Source: Rhodopirellula islandica
GTDB taxonomy: Bacteria > Planctomycetota > Planctomycetia > Pirellulales > Pirellulaceae
Direction of reading: 5' to 3'
Assembly: GCF_001027925.1 (NCBI RefSeq)
Contig: NZ_LECT01000001.1
Coordinates: 124,001-188,000, forward strand
DNA length: 64,000 nt
Of this stretch, positions 27,544 through 36,930 are shown piece after piece (the first letter of the stretch is position 1; the number at the start of each line of letters is the position of its first letter). The notes under the pieces were generated by a model. That model was not told the DNA's origin. It saw only the letters and a program-made list of their open reading frames with translations, and did not search any database. The position numbers and the translations under genes were made by a program.

Positions 27544-28605
27544 TTGTCCACTGACCCGCGTGGTCGACTCCAATCAGGTAAGTCCTTGCCCTCTGTCAGC
27601 ACCTTCGGCCGCAACCAGGAATCTTCCCCGGGAGAAGACCGCGCCGAGCGAACTGCTAGCAAAATCATTCTAGGAGAAGATGGACAGGGCTGTTTTCGAG
27701 ATGCACTGTCCGAATCGCGTGCCGAGTGCCGAGCCATCGCCCGGGCCAGCCGCGAAAATTTTCTAGTGGCGACGTGTTTGTTGCCGCGAGTCTTTCGCCA
27801 GCCCTTTTACGATTTGTACGCTTTTTGTCGCACCGCCGATGATCGGGCCGATGAATCCGGGACGCCTGAAAAAGCCTTGGCGGCCCTGCGGGAGTATCGC
27901 CAGGCCGTCGCTGACATGTACTCCGTCGAGGAAGACGGGGGGCAGAACGAAGGCATCTTCGTTGCGCTCGCCGACACGGTGCATCGGTATTCCATTCCGC
28001 GACAACTGCTGGACGATTTGCTCGATGCATTCACTCAAGATCAAACCACGAACCGCTACGAGGACGAGGAGCAGTTGCTCGACTATTGTCGGCGATCGGC
28101 CAATCCGGTTGGGCGGATGATCCTGCGGTTGGCGGACGCGGACACGGAAGAAAACGGATTGGCATCCGATGAGATCTGCACGGCACTGCAATTGGTGAAT
28201 TTTTGGCAGGACGTTTCGCGGGATCGGTTGATGGGGCGGGTTTACATTCCGGAATCGATCATGCAGCGGTTTGGGTTTGACGGAAGCGAGATTCGCGGCG
28301 GTCTGGCACCAGGGCAGTCGACTCCGGTGGCGATTCGTGAGGCGATCCAGTTTCTGTGCCAGCAAACACGTACGAGGTTCCATCGAGGCCTGCCGCTCGT
28401 TGATCGCGTGCCGACCTGGCTGAGTGCGGATTTGCGATTGTTTGCCGAAGGTGGCTTGGCAACCATCGATGCCATCGAATCCATTGAATTCGACATTTTG
28501 CGGGTCCGGCCTGTCGTCCGACGCTCAACCCAAATGCGGTTGCTCGGACGTGCGATGTGGCTGCGTTGTTGGTCCGGACGTGCCCGCACGGGAGCAACAC
28601 GATGA
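27544..28605 (+). CDS. hpnC: Squalene synthase-like protein HpnC (hydroxysqualene synthase)
   Basis: 353 aa, trans-isoprenyl diphosphate synthase fold. Both Asp-rich motifs are present: CRTADDRADE and FWQDVSRDRLMGRVYIP. In the three-enzyme route HpnC converts presqualene diphosphate to hydroxysqualene; assignment relative to HpnD rests on gene order and motif style. The only upstream in-frame start I can find is TTG 27544, and the first 50 residues are poorly conserved-looking, so the start is uncertain. The stop overlaps the ATG of the next gene (28602-28605, ATGA), giving translational coupling. Confidence 0.92.
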   Translation: MSTDPRGRLQSGKSLPSVSTFGRNQESSPGEDRAERTASKIILGEDGQGCFRDALSESRAECRAIARASRENFLVATCLLPRVFRQPFYDLYAFCRTADDRADESGTPEKALAALREYRQAVADMYSVEEDGGQNEGIFVALADTVHRYSIPRQLLDDLLDAFTQDQTTNRYEDEEQLLDYCRRSANPVGRMILRLADADTEENGLASDEICTALQLVNFWQDVSRDRLMGRVYIPESIMQRFGFDGSEIRGGLAPGQSTPVAIREAIQFLCQQTRTRFHRGLPLVDRVPTWLSADLRLFAEGGLATIDAIESIEFDILRVRPVVRRSTQMRLLGRAMWLRCWSGRARTGATR

Positions 28606-29615
28606 CAGCCGAATTCAAACAGTTGGTGTCCAGCTACGCTGCCGTGCGACGGATTTCACGTCAATCGGGAAGCAGTTTCTATCGTTCGTTTTGGTTGTTG
28701 CCACGGCAGAAACGCGACGCCATGTCGGCTTTGTATGCCTTCGCGCGTGTGACGGATGATTTGGGCGATTGCGACGAGCCGATGGCTTTGCGACGGAGTT
28801 GGCTGCAATGGTGGCGGCAAACCACCGCGATGAATTTGATCGGTCAGGGGAACCAACCGGTTCGATTGGCGGATGGCCTTGAGAACCTCTCTCCGAATGC
28901 GTCAGTGGATTTGGTTCGGCATGCGACCGACATCATGCCCGCGCTTCGTCACGCTGCGAATCGATATGAGATTCCATCTCGCTACCTGCTGGAAATCATC
29001 GATGGCGTGATGGCAGACCAGCAGAAAAACCGGTTTGATACTTTCGAGCAGTTGGAACACTACTGTTACTTGGTTGCGTCTGCGGTGGGGATCGCGTGTC
29101 TGCACATTTGGGGATTTCGATCGCCTTTGCCGATGCAAGCGGCGGTCGACTGCGGGTTGGCCTTTCAGCTGACCAACATTCTGCGAGACGTCAGCGAAGA
29201 TGCCGCTCGCGGGAGGATCTATCTGCCTCGCCAGCATTACGAGCAGCATGGTTTGGAAGAAGACGATTTATTGCATCCACGCCGAGACGCTCGGTTGCGT
29301 TGCTTGTTGCTGGATGAAACACGCCGCGCGGCAGAGTTGTTTGAGTCGGGATGGCGTGTGTGGGATTCGTTGCACGAGGATGGCCGTCCGATGTTCAGCA
29401 TGATGTGGCGAACCTATCGAAAGTTGTTGCAGCGAATCATGGACGATCCCGACGCTGTTGTTTCGCGAAGGGTTTCGTTGGGGATGCGAGACCGGATCGG
29501 GATCGTGTCCAACCACTTTGTTGGCCCGCTGTACCGACGACTTCCTGTTCCGCCGTTGGAGTTGACGACTGGGGAAGGCCGCCGTGTGTCGACGCATGGC
29601 AATGACCCGGCATGA
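28602..29615 (+). CDS. hpnD: Presqualene diphosphate synthase HpnD
   Basis: 337 aa from ATG 28602 inside the overlapping ATGA. It is a squalene/phytoene synthase family enzyme joining two farnesyl diphosphates to presqualene diphosphate. The metal-binding motifs are RVTDDLGDCDE and TNILRDVSEDAARGRIYLP, with SFYRSFWLLPRQKRDAMSAL near the N-terminus and YCYLVASAVGIACLHIWG in the middle. It overlaps both neighbours by 4 bases (hpnC upstream, hpnE downstream), so the three form one operon. Phytoene synthase is the main alternative, but the hpnC/hpnE context argues for squalene. Confidence 0.93.
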   Translation: MTAEFKQLVSSYAAVRRISRQSGSSFYRSFWLLPRQKRDAMSALYAFARVTDDLGDCDEPMALRRSWLQWWRQTTAMNLIGQGNQPVRLADGLENLSPNASVDLVRHATDIMPALRHAANRYEIPSRYLLEIIDGVMADQQKNRFDTFEQLEHYCYLVASAVGIACLHIWGFRSPLPMQAAVDCGLAFQLTNILRDVSEDAARGRIYLPRQHYEQHGLEEDDLLHPRRDARLRCLLLDETRRAAELFESGWRVWDSLHEDGRPMFSMMWRTYRKLLQRIMDDPDAVVSRRVSLGMRDRIGIVSNHFVGPLYRRLPVPPLELTTGEGRRVSTHGNDPA

Positions 29616-31066
29616 CAAAACACGTGGTTGTGATCGGAGGCGGAATCGCTGGGCTGTCAGCTGCCGAAGCGCTTTCTCGCACGCAAGCATTTGGGCGTGG
29701 TGAGTTGCAGGTCGAGTTGTTGGATTCACGCCACCAAACCGGTGGCCGTGCGGGCTCGTTCGTGGAACCCACCACGGGACAGACGGTGGATTATTGCCAG
29801 CACGTTGCGATGGGGTGCTGCACGACGTTGCTGGACTTGCTTCAACGCCTGGAGTTGTTGTCGCAATTTCAACGGTACGAAGAACTGACGTTCTATCATC
29901 CTCAGCATGGGTTCAGTCGTTTTCGTCCGAGTCCTTGGTTGCCACCGCCGTTGCACTTGGCATCCAGCTTGTCATCGCTCAAGCATTTGACAGGCAGCAA
30001 CCGACGGCAGATTCGTTCGGCTTTGTGGCGTCTGATGCGGATCCAAGAGAGCGATTTGATCGATGTCACGGCACTGGAATGGTTGCAAGCCAACGGTCAA
30101 AGCGAAGACACCCGAACGAAGTTTTGGGATGTGATTTTGGTCAGTGCCTTGGGGGATGTGCCGCAGCGAGTGTCGATGGCTGCGGCCCGAAAAGTGATGA
30201 TCGACGGATTCGCGGGTGCGAGGAATGCAAGTGACGTTTGGGTGCCCAAACGTCCGTTGTCTGAGATCTTTGGGGAATCGTTTCGAGAGCCTTTGTCGCG
30301 ACGCGGAGTTCGGTTTGAACTTGGAGACGCAGTCCGTGGTATGCGTTGGGACGAGGGGAGTGAGCGTTGGATCATCGAGCGTTCAAGCGGTGAATCTCGG
30401 ACTGCGGATCATGTCGTCGTGGCGACGCCCTGGCATGTCAGTCGTCGCTGGTTTCCTGACTTGTGGGGGAAGCAGGCGGGGCTGACTCCTTCGGAAAAGG
30501 AGGATTGGGAGTTGCCGTTTGCGTCGTCACCGATCACGGGCATTCATCTCTGGCTGGATCGTTCCCTGACTCCTCTGCCTCACGTGGTGATGGTGGGAAC
30601 GTTGGCGCAGTGGTTCTTTCAGGAACCGATCGAGCAGGCCGAGCAATCCTCCCGTGCCGAAGGGGTTTACCATCAAGTGGTCATCAGCGGACGACACGCG
30701 GGGAGTGATTGGCCCAAAGAGAAGTTGGTCGCCGAAGTGGTGCGTGAGTTGTCACAGGCGTTCCCCGAATCAGGGACGCCTCAGATTCGGAAGAGCCGCG
30801 TTGTGACGGACCCGCACGCTGTATTTTGTGTCAGCCCGACGACTCAGGGGTGTCGTCCTGAATCAAAAACGTCGCGTCCGGGGCTTCATTTGGCTGGGGA
30901 CGCGGTCGCCACGGGATGGCCAGCGACGATGGAGGGAGCCGCCATCAGTGGTCAAATGGCGGCGAAGTCAGTGGTTGAGTCACTGGGACAACAAGTTGAA
31001 AATGAGGGGATCGAAGTTCCCGTTGGACTGAAGCGAGGTTGGCTGGCTCGCCGATTGATTCGGTAG
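29612..31066 (+). CDS. hpnE: Hydroxysqualene dehydroxylase HpnE
   Basis: 484-aa FAD-dependent amine-oxidase/phytoene-desaturase-like enzyme that removes the hydroxyl of hydroxysqualene to give squalene. The FAD-binding motif is at the very N-terminus (VVVIGGGIAGLSAAEAL), followed by HQTGGRAGSF. The C-terminal FAD motif is GLHLAGDAVATGWPATMEGA. It is coupled to hpnD by an ATGA overlap. With IspH divergent upstream, the locus forms an isoprenoid-to-squalene module that would feed hopanoid or sterol synthesis encoded elsewhere. Confidence 0.93.
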   Translation: MTKHVVVIGGGIAGLSAAEALSRTQAFGRGELQVELLDSRHQTGGRAGSFVEPTTGQTVDYCQHVAMGCCTTLLDLLQRLELLSQFQRYEELTFYHPQHGFSRFRPSPWLPPPLHLASSLSSLKHLTGSNRRQIRSALWRLMRIQESDLIDVTALEWLQANGQSEDTRTKFWDVILVSALGDVPQRVSMAAARKVMIDGFAGARNASDVWVPKRPLSEIFGESFREPLSRRGVRFELGDAVRGMRWDEGSERWIIERSSGESRTADHVVVATPWHVSRRWFPDLWGKQAGLTPSEKEDWELPFASSPITGIHLWLDRSLTPLPHVVMVGTLAQWFFQEPIEQAEQSSRAEGVYHQVVISGRHAGSDWPKEKLVAEVVRELSQAFPESGTPQIRKSRVVTDPHAVFCVSPTTQGCRPESKTSRPGLHLAGDAVATGWPATMEGAAISGQMAAKSVVESLGQQVENEGIEVPVGLKRGWLARRLIR

Positions 31067-31173
31067 CGGGTGAACCCAGACGCAAGGGCTCGCGTGCAAG
31101 TGTCACTTGCCACCGTTTGCCGTGTACCTACGGTAATGAGTCAAAGGATCTTTTCTCACGGGAGTGAATCATT
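31067..31173 (+). other. Short gap between hpnE and photolyase fusion
   Basis: Contains a small palindrome GCAAGTGTCACTTGC (31096-31110) without a T tract. GGGAG at 31160-31164 serves as ribosome binding site for the TTG start at 31174. Confidence 0.4.
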
Positions 31174-33687
31174 TTGGATCGTCGGATCCCCGCATCATTG
31201 GCCGAGCGTCGACGCTGGGTCGTTGCACCTGACCAGACGGATCATCCGCCGGGTGAGATGGTTCTGTACTGGATGCACAACGCTGTCCGGGGGCATGAAA
31301 ATCCTGCCTTGGACGCAGCGATGTGGTTGGCGCACGAAAATGGTTTGCCGCTGCTGGTCTATCACGGGCTCTCGGAAAAGTACCCCTACGCATCGGATCG
31401 GCATCATGCGTTCATCCTGCAGGGAGCACGCGATGTTCAGCGAGAGCTGGAAGCGAAGGGAATCACTTACGCGTTTCATCTGGAACGTCAGGGGCATCGT
31501 GGTCCGCACCTGAGGGATTTATGTCGCCGGGCGGCGGTGTTGGTCAGCGAGGAAATGCCCGTTGCGCCCATTGCATGTTGGGTCGAGCGATTGCGAAGTC
31601 TCGTGACGACGCCGATCATGTTGGTTGACACGACCTGTGTTGTGCCGTCTTTGTCGATTCCAACCGTTCCAACGCGAGCCTTTGAGTTTCGGAGTCTCAT
31701 CCAGGATGCGTTGGCGGATCGATTGGAGCGTCCCTATGAAGAGTTGCCCGCCGACGTTCAACCGGCTGAGTTCACCGGGCCGCTTGGATTTGAATCGATC
31801 GATCTGCAGGACGTTCAATTGGCGGACTTGATCAGTCGGTGCAAGATTGATCATTCGGTTGGCCCCGTCGCGGACACTCCCGGTGGAACGCGCGCAGGTT
31901 ATGCTCGTTGGGATCGTTTCCGGGAGACATCGTTGAGCAAGTATTCGGAGCGACGAAATGATGCGGACGATCCGTTGGGTGTCAGTCGTCTGAGTGGTCA
32001 CCTGCACTATGGGATGGTCAGTCCATTTCGAATCGCTCGCGAAGCCGCTGCGTTGGGAGCGGGGAAATACGTCGATGAATTGGTGGTTTGGCGGGAGATG
32101 GTGTTTCGGTTTTGCCTGGAGCACGTGGAGGACCTCGACACCATGGCGGCTCTTCCTCAATGGGCTCGTGAATCGTTGGTCGAGCACGCCGACGATCCAC
32201 GGGAGGAAGTCCTGGATTGGGAATCACTCGCACGTGGGAAGTCCTCGCAGTCGCTTTGGAATTTGGCTCAGCAGAGTTTGTTGCAGCACGGCGAACTGCA
32301 CAACAATTTGCGGATGACATGGGGAAAAGCGTTTTTGGCCATGACGTCGAAACCCTGTCAGGCACTGGCTCAGTGCATCGACCTGAACCATCGGTATGCA
32401 ATCGATGGCAGAAGCCCGATCAGCTACAGCGGTATCCTGTGGTGCTTTGGCCAGTTTGATCGTCCTTTCAAGCCTGAGCAGCCGGTCTATGGGACGGTTC
32501 GTTCGCGGTCCGTTGATCAGCACGAGCGTCGCCTTGACGTGCCTCGGTTTGCTCAGTGGGTCAATCGCCCGATTGCCGCCACGCTGCCTCGCGTTGCGAT
32601 TGTGGGAGCGGGACTGGGAGGCTTGACCGCAGCACGCACGCTTTCCGACCACGGTCTGGAGGTGCACGTCTTTGAGAAATCGCGGGGAGTCGGAGGGCGG
32701 ATGGCGACGCGACGCGGCGAATCAGGAGTGGGCTTCGATCACGGTGCTCAGTACTTCACGGTTCGCGATGATCGGTTCGCGAGGTATGTGCGAAGCTGGA
32801 TCAGCCAAGGCTTGGTCGCTCCCTGGATGCAGCCGATTGTGGAGTTGCAACCGGGAGGCCAGGTGGGGAAGGAAAAGTGCGGGACGCCTCGTTATGTCGG
32901 TGTCCCTGGCATGAACGCCATTGCCAAGCATTTGGCAGCGGACGTCAATGTCCATTTGCAAACCACCGTGGAGTCACTCAAGCGGGTGGGCGAACGGTGG
33001 CAGCTGAAGGTTGCAGACCCAAGTGGTTTGTCACCGGACGATTCTTTGAAAGGCGAGTGGAACAACGAATTTGATTGCGTGATCGTCAATTGCCCGCCGG
33101 AGCAAGCTGCCTCCTTGTTGGCTGGTCACTCCGGGATTGCTGCCACCGCTCGGCAGGTTGAGATGTTGCCCTGTTGGTCCGTGATGGTCCGCGGGGAAGG
33201 CTTGCCGGAGCTTGGTTTTTCAGGTGCCTTCATCAACGAGGGGCCGCTGTCCTGGATCGCTCGCAACGATGAAAAGCCGGGGCGGGGTGCCGAGGACGGA
33301 TCTGCCAGTGCGTGGGTTATGCACGCTTCGGCGGATTGGTCGCAGCAGCACTTGGAGCAGTCGCCCGAGTGGGTGGGCTCGCAGTTGCTCGCTGCAATGC
33401 AGGAAGCGACGGGGCACCGATTCGCTCGCGTGGTTGAGTGCCAAGCTCATCGTTGGCGCTATGCCAATCCTGTGTCGCCTTTGGAGACGGATTGCCTTTG
33501 GGACGCGACCACAGGGCTGGGAGCATGCGGTGACTGGTGTGGCGGTCCGCGAATCGAAGGCGCCTTCCTCAGTGGGATGGCGATGGCAGGGGCGGTGTTG
33601 CGTCAGGCAACGATCGACCGTGCGGCTGCATCTCCAGGCAAGTTGGTTGATGCGACTACGCCGAAGCGAACAGCCGACGCGGTTTAG
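31174..33687 (+). CDS. Class II photolyase fused to renalase-like FAD oxidoreductase
   Basis: 837 aa, starting at TTG behind GGGAG. Residues 1-466 are a class II-type deoxyribodipyrimidine photolyase: GEMVLYWMHNAVRGHENPAL at the antenna domain, then HNNLRMTWGKAFL and DGRSPISYSGILWCFGQF at the FAD/DNA-binding helical domain. Residues 470-825 are a second flavoprotein: VAIVGAGLGGLTAARTL, FEKSRGVGGRMATRR and FDHGAQYFTVRD match renalase-like amine-oxidase-fold enzymes, ending with GACGDWCGGPRIEGAFLSGM. Light-driven repair of pyrimidine dimers is expected for the first half; the role of the second is unknown, perhaps flavin reduction. It follows hpnE in the same orientation, and its 3' end overlaps fliO by 32 bases on the opposite strand. 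Confidence 0.88.
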   Translation: MDRRIPASLAERRRWVVAPDQTDHPPGEMVLYWMHNAVRGHENPALDAAMWLAHENGLPLLVYHGLSEKYPYASDRHHAFILQGARDVQRELEAKGITYAFHLERQGHRGPHLRDLCRRAAVLVSEEMPVAPIACWVERLRSLVTTPIMLVDTTCVVPSLSIPTVPTRAFEFRSLIQDALADRLERPYEELPADVQPAEFTGPLGFESIDLQDVQLADLISRCKIDHSVGPVADTPGGTRAGYARWDRFRETSLSKYSERRNDADDPLGVSRLSGHLHYGMVSPFRIAREAAALGAGKYVDELVVWREMVFRFCLEHVEDLDTMAALPQWARESLVEHADDPREEVLDWESLARGKSSQSLWNLAQQSLLQHGELHNNLRMTWGKAFLAMTSKPCQALAQCIDLNHRYAIDGRSPISYSGILWCFGQFDRPFKPEQPVYGTVRSRSVDQHERRLDVPRFAQWVNRPIAATLPRVAIVGAGLGGLTAARTLSDHGLEVHVFEKSRGVGGRMATRRGESGVGFDHGAQYFTVRDDRFARYVRSWISQGLVAPWMQPIVELQPGGQVGKEKCGTPRYVGVPGMNAIAKHLAADVNVHLQTTVESLKRVGERWQLKVADPSGLSPDDSLKGEWNNEFDCVIVNCPPEQAASLLAGHSGIAATARQVEMLPCWSVMVRGEGLPELGFSGAFINEGPLSWIARNDEKPGRGAEDGSASAWVMHASADWSQQHLEQSPEWVGSQLLAAMQEATGHRFARVVECQAHRWRYANPVSPLETDCLWDATTGLGACGDWCGGPRIEGAFLSGMAMAGAVLRQATIDRAAASPGKLVDATTPKRTADAV

Positions 33688-34390
33688 ACGGCGGCGTGGA
33701 AGCCGCGGGGCGTTCGACAAACCCGGAGGCCACCGGCTCACTTTCGATTTGACGCATGGTTTGTTCGAAGACGGCTCGGGCTTCGGCTGAGCAGCTGGCG
33801 ATCAACTCACGGACTTCGTCGGGATCGGTGACTTCGGAGATCGGTGTGACGCCGGACGATGTTTGGCTGAGCACCAGCACGCGGCGACCGCATTTGACCA
33901 GCAAGAGTTTGGTGCGTGGGTCGAGCATCACGTGCCCGAGTGGACTGAGAGTGGATGCGGAGAGCGGTTTGGAAACGGCAGAGCCACCCCCGAATCGACG
34001 ACTGACCCAAACAAGGCCACAGAACAAAGCCAACACGATGGCGAGGCTGGATCCCACCGTGACCAGTGGAGCGATGTTCTTGGACCGAGAGGATTCGCCA
34101 TCGGGCGAGAGTTCCAGGCCCGAGGTTTTGCTTTCTGAGGGCAGTTGGTAGGCGGATGCGTCTTGGTTGTCTGCCTGCATCGAGAGAGCAGGGAAACCGC
34201 GTCCGATGACTTTGGGCGGTTCCGGAGAAACGCTGTGAGAGGGCAGGGTGTCCGCACTGTAGGCGGCTTCTGTGCCGTAGGAGGTGTCTGAACTGTAGTT
34301 TCGATCCGCGGCTGTGATTTCGCCAGCACCAAGGCAGGTGATGAGAGCGAAGGGGATGATGTTGGCAGGGGCAATGATGCGATTCATCAT
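33656..34390 (-). CDS. fliO: Flagellar biosynthesis protein FliO-like
   Basis: 244 aa. A signal-like N-terminus (IIPFALITCLGAGEITA) and a long Ser/Pro-rich periplasmic region precede a transmembrane helix at about 108-135 (APLVTVGSSLAIVLALFCGLVWV). The cytoplasmic FliO-type domain then reads STLSPLGHVMLDPRTKLLLV and RRVLVLSQTSSGVTPISEV. FliO assists assembly of the flagellar export gate. It overlaps fliN by 4 bases (ATGA) and is the last gene of the operon. The periplasmic extension is longer than in enterobacterial FliO. The call rests on domain layout plus context. Confidence 0.85.
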   Translation of the reverse strand: MMNRIIAPANIIPFALITCLGAGEITAADRNYSSDTSYGTEAAYSADTLPSHSVSPEPPKVIGRGFPALSMQADNQDASAYQLPSESKTSGLELSPDGESSRSKNIAPLVTVGSSLAIVLALFCGLVWVSRRFGGGSAVSKPLSASTLSPLGHVMLDPRTKLLLVKCGRRVLVLSQTSSGVTPISEVTDPDEVRELIASCSAEARAVFEQTMRQIESEPVASGFVERPAASTPPSKPRRLFASA

Positions 34391-34812
34391 GAGCTTGCTC
34401 CGATCAATTCGGTCACACGAACGCAGAAGTTGTCATTCATGACCAACACTTCGCCGCGGGCAATCATGCGGCCGTTGACGTAGATGTCGACGGGGTCGCC
34501 GGCCAGTTTGTCGAGCGCGACAACGCTGCCGGCACGCAGGCGGAGGACTTCTTCGAGTCGCATCTGCGTGCGTCCCAGTTCGATTCGGAGGTCCATTTCC
34601 ACTTCGCCGAGCAAGTCGACATCGTGGGCGGCTTCGCCGAGAGAGTTGGGCGAGAGATCGCCTAAAGCGAACGGTCGAGGGACATCCCGTTGATCGCTCT
34701 CTTTGTCGCCTGTGGCGGCTGCGAGAGACTGGGATGCTTCATTGAGCAACGCCTCAATATCATCTGTATTGAGTTGTTCGCTGGATTCCGTTTGATTCTC
34801 CGTCTCGCTCAC
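34387..34812 (-). CDS. fliN: Flagellar motor switch protein FliN
   Basis: 141 aa. The N-terminus has DIEALLNEASQSLA, as in switch proteins. The C-terminal SpoA domain reads LLGEVEMDLRIELGRTQMRLEEVLRL, then GSVVALDKLAGDPVDIYVNGRMIARGEV and NDNFCVRVTEL, the family signature. FliN forms the C ring that controls rotation direction and export docking. No fliM gene lies between fliL and fliN, where it is often found. Confidence 0.95.
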   Translation of the reverse strand: MSETENQTESSEQLNTDDIEALLNEASQSLAAATGDKESDQRDVPRPFALGDLSPNSLGEAAHDVDLLGEVEMDLRIELGRTQMRLEEVLRLRAGSVVALDKLAGDPVDIYVNGRMIARGEVLVMNDNFCVRVTELIGASS

Positions 34813-34828
34813 GATCGTCCACTCCGTG

Positions 34829-35386
34829 TCACTCCTCGATGAGCTGGTATTCGTGAAACCCGACTCCCAGCAGTAAATCTTCGTCCAGAAGATGATTACA
34901 TGTCGTCAAAATTCGACGCTGCAACAAGCCCAATTGGTTGTCTTGCAGTTCAGGAAGTTCGCTATTTCGGATTTTCATTCGAATCGCGTGCCGAAGACGC
35001 CCGTTTTTCGCGGTGAACTCCTTCGTCATCTTTTCGCGGTTTTTCTTCCGAATCAAACCGTAGAGCCTCAGTTCGACTCGAAAAGAACGCTCGGTTTCGA
35101 TCGGGCTGAAGGTCTCGCCGAACGTTCCCAGATCAAATTCGATCTCTCGATTTTCATCGGATTGCTCTTCTTCGGCCTTCTCGGCGCCTTCTTGGACGGA
35201 TTGGATCAACTCGGCTTCCGCCAAGGCGCTGACCTGTTCCGCACTGGGGACCAGGAAGAAGAACATTCCCGTTTCGAGGACGACCACCATTCCCACGAAC
35301 AACACAATCAGGCTGGTGTTGCTGCGCGGTTTGGCCGGAGCGTCATCGAGTTCCGGTTTGTCTTCGTTTTTGTTTTCTTCGGCCAT
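34829..35386 (-). CDS. fliL: Flagellar basal body-associated protein FliL-like
   Basis: 185 aa. A short acidic cytoplasmic tail is followed by one transmembrane helix (SLIVLFVGMVVVLETGMFFFLV, about residues 24-45) and a periplasmic domain (about 75-185) with DLGTFGETFSP and FRVELRLYGLI. The length, topology and position between motB and fliN fit FliL, which stabilises stator engagement. Sequence similarity to FliL is modest to the eye, so the call leans on context. Confidence 0.75.
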   Translation of the reverse strand: MAEENKNEDKPELDDAPAKPRSNTSLIVLFVGMVVVLETGMFFFLVPSAEQVSALAEAELIQSVQEGAEKAEEEQSDENREIEFDLGTFGETFSPIETERSFRVELRLYGLIRKKNREKMTKEFTAKNGRLRHAIRMKIRNSELPELQDNQLGLLQRRILTTCNHLLDEDLLLGVGFHEYQLIEE

Positions 35387-35395
35387 CGGATTGCC

Positions 35396-36151
35396 TTAAG
35401 CCTGCGGAGCTTGGACATTGGAGTCGGAATCGGAAGTCCCTTTGGGGTCCTCCACTGTTTCATCGAGCAGGAACACTTCGACACGCGAGTCGTTGCCGAA
35501 TTTAGTGATCGTTGCGTTCCGGGTGATTGGTTCGGTTGCTTCGGCTGAGGAGACTCGGAATCGATCCGAGGCAATGCCTTGTTTCGACACCAGGTAGCGT
35601 TTGACCGTGGCAGCACGTCGGATGGCCAGCATCATGCCTTCATCGGTGCCAATGGTACGAGCGGCAAACTCAGCCGACACGTGTCCACGAACTTCGATGC
35701 GTTGTGGCTTCCCGCGAAGTTGTTTGGCAGTCTGTTCCAAAATGCGTTGGCTGGCGGGAGTCAGGCGATCGCTGCCCACTTCAAAGAACACGACACTGCC
35801 CACCGCGGTCATGTTGCCGGGACGGATGATGCGAACGTGCTGTTCTTCGCCGACGGGTGCTTTCTCTGGAACGCCCCCCTTGGCGGTGTCCTTTTTCTTC
35901 GCTCGTCCCGTGGTGGAGAGAACGGAGAATTCCGATGACCGCGGCTTGGCGTCGCCCGGTGCCAAGGCATCGAGCGTACGTTTGTAGCCGAACTGCTGCT
36001 GCATCGAATTGACGAGTGCCTGGTACGTGTCTTCTTCTTTGATCTCACTGAGTGAGACCAACATGATGAAGAACGTGAGCAGCAAACTCATCATGTCGCC
36101 GAACGTGACAACCCATTCGGGGATGGCGATTTCATCTGGTTCATCATCCAT
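35396..36151 (-). CDS. motB: Flagellar motor protein MotB
   Basis: 251 aa. The N-terminal stator helix PEWVVTFGDMMSLLLTFFIM includes the conserved proton- or sodium-binding Asp in FGDMMS. The C-terminal OmpA-like peptidoglycan-binding domain (about 105-230) has RIEVRGHVSAEF and RRAATVKRYLVSKQGI. MotB anchors the stator to the cell wall and couples ion flow to torque. Its start codon shares one base with the motA stop (TAATG), so the pair is translationally coupled. Confidence 0.94.
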   Translation of the reverse strand: MDDEPDEIAIPEWVVTFGDMMSLLLTFFIMLVSLSEIKEEDTYQALVNSMQQQFGYKRTLDALAPGDAKPRSSEFSVLSTTGRAKKKDTAKGGVPEKAPVGEEQHVRIIRPGNMTAVGSVVFFEVGSDRLTPASQRILEQTAKQLRGKPQRIEVRGHVSAEFAARTIGTDEGMMLAIRRAATVKRYLVSKQGIASDRFRVSSAEATEPITRNATITKFGNDSRVEVFLLDETVEDPKGTSDSDSNVQAPQA

Positions 36152-36912
36152 TACTGCAGCTCCCGTTGTTTGGTTGGCAGGTAGGTTTGCAGCTTCTGAT
36201 CGATCGCTCGTGGGCTTTCACCCGACTGAATGGCCATGACGCCGCGAATCGCGATTTCCATGCTGAGTTGTTCATTGCGGCTCATCAGACCCAGTTTTTC
36301 AGCGAACGGACTGAAGAACACGTTGGCGACGATGGCCCCGTACAGCGTGGTGATCAGAGCCACGGCCATCCCGGCCCCAATCCCGGATGGATCGGACATG
36401 TCTTGCAGCATCATGATCAGACCCATCAGGGTTCCGATCATCCCGTAGGCGGGAGCGAATCGGCCGAGTTGATCCATGATCGATTTGCCTTCGCGGTGAC
36501 GCATCGCCATTCCAGCGACTTCGGTGCGAAGGACCTCTTCGACGATTTCCGGTGCCGTTCCGTCGACAGCCATTTGGAGGCCGGTCTTCACGAGAGCGTT
36601 GTCGATTTCAGCAATCTTGGATTCCAGTGCCAACAAGCCATCTCGGCGAGCGACTTCTGCCAGTTCGACGATCGATTTGATCAAGACCAACCGGTCTTCC
36701 CCTTTGTTCAAAATCACCTTCAAGGCGATCACCGGGCTCTTCAGCATCGAGCTCATCGGGAAGCAGATCAGTGCGGCTGCGAAAGCACCTCCGATCACCA
36801 CCAAGCCCGACGGGATGTCGATGAAGGCAGAGAAGGGGGCGTTACCAAGCAGGATCGAAACGAGGATCAAGCCGATCGCGAAGATCAGACCGAGCAGACT
36901 GGCGATGTCCAT
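36151..36912 (-). CDS. motA: Flagellar motor protein MotA
   Basis: 253 aa with four predicted membrane helices: SLLGLIFAIGLILVSILL, PSGLVVIGGAFAAALICFP, then a cytoplasmic loop with conserved charged residues, and AYGMIGTLMGLIMMLQDM and MAVALITTLYGAIVANVFFSP. This is the standard MotA/PomA stator layout. The length is normal. It is followed directly by motB and preceded by flbD. Confidence 0.95.
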   Translation of the reverse strand: MDIASLLGLIFAIGLILVSILLGNAPFSAFIDIPSGLVVIGGAFAAALICFPMSSMLKSPVIALKVILNKGEDRLVLIKSIVELAEVARRDGLLALESKIAEIDNALVKTGLQMAVDGTAPEIVEEVLRTEVAGMAMRHREGKSIMDQLGRFAPAYGMIGTLMGLIMMLQDMSDPSGIGAGMAVALITTLYGAIVANVFFSPFAEKLGLMSRNEQLSMEIAIRGVMAIQSGESPRAIDQKLQTYLPTKQRELQ

Positions 36913-36930
36913 TGGATTGGTTTCTTCGAA

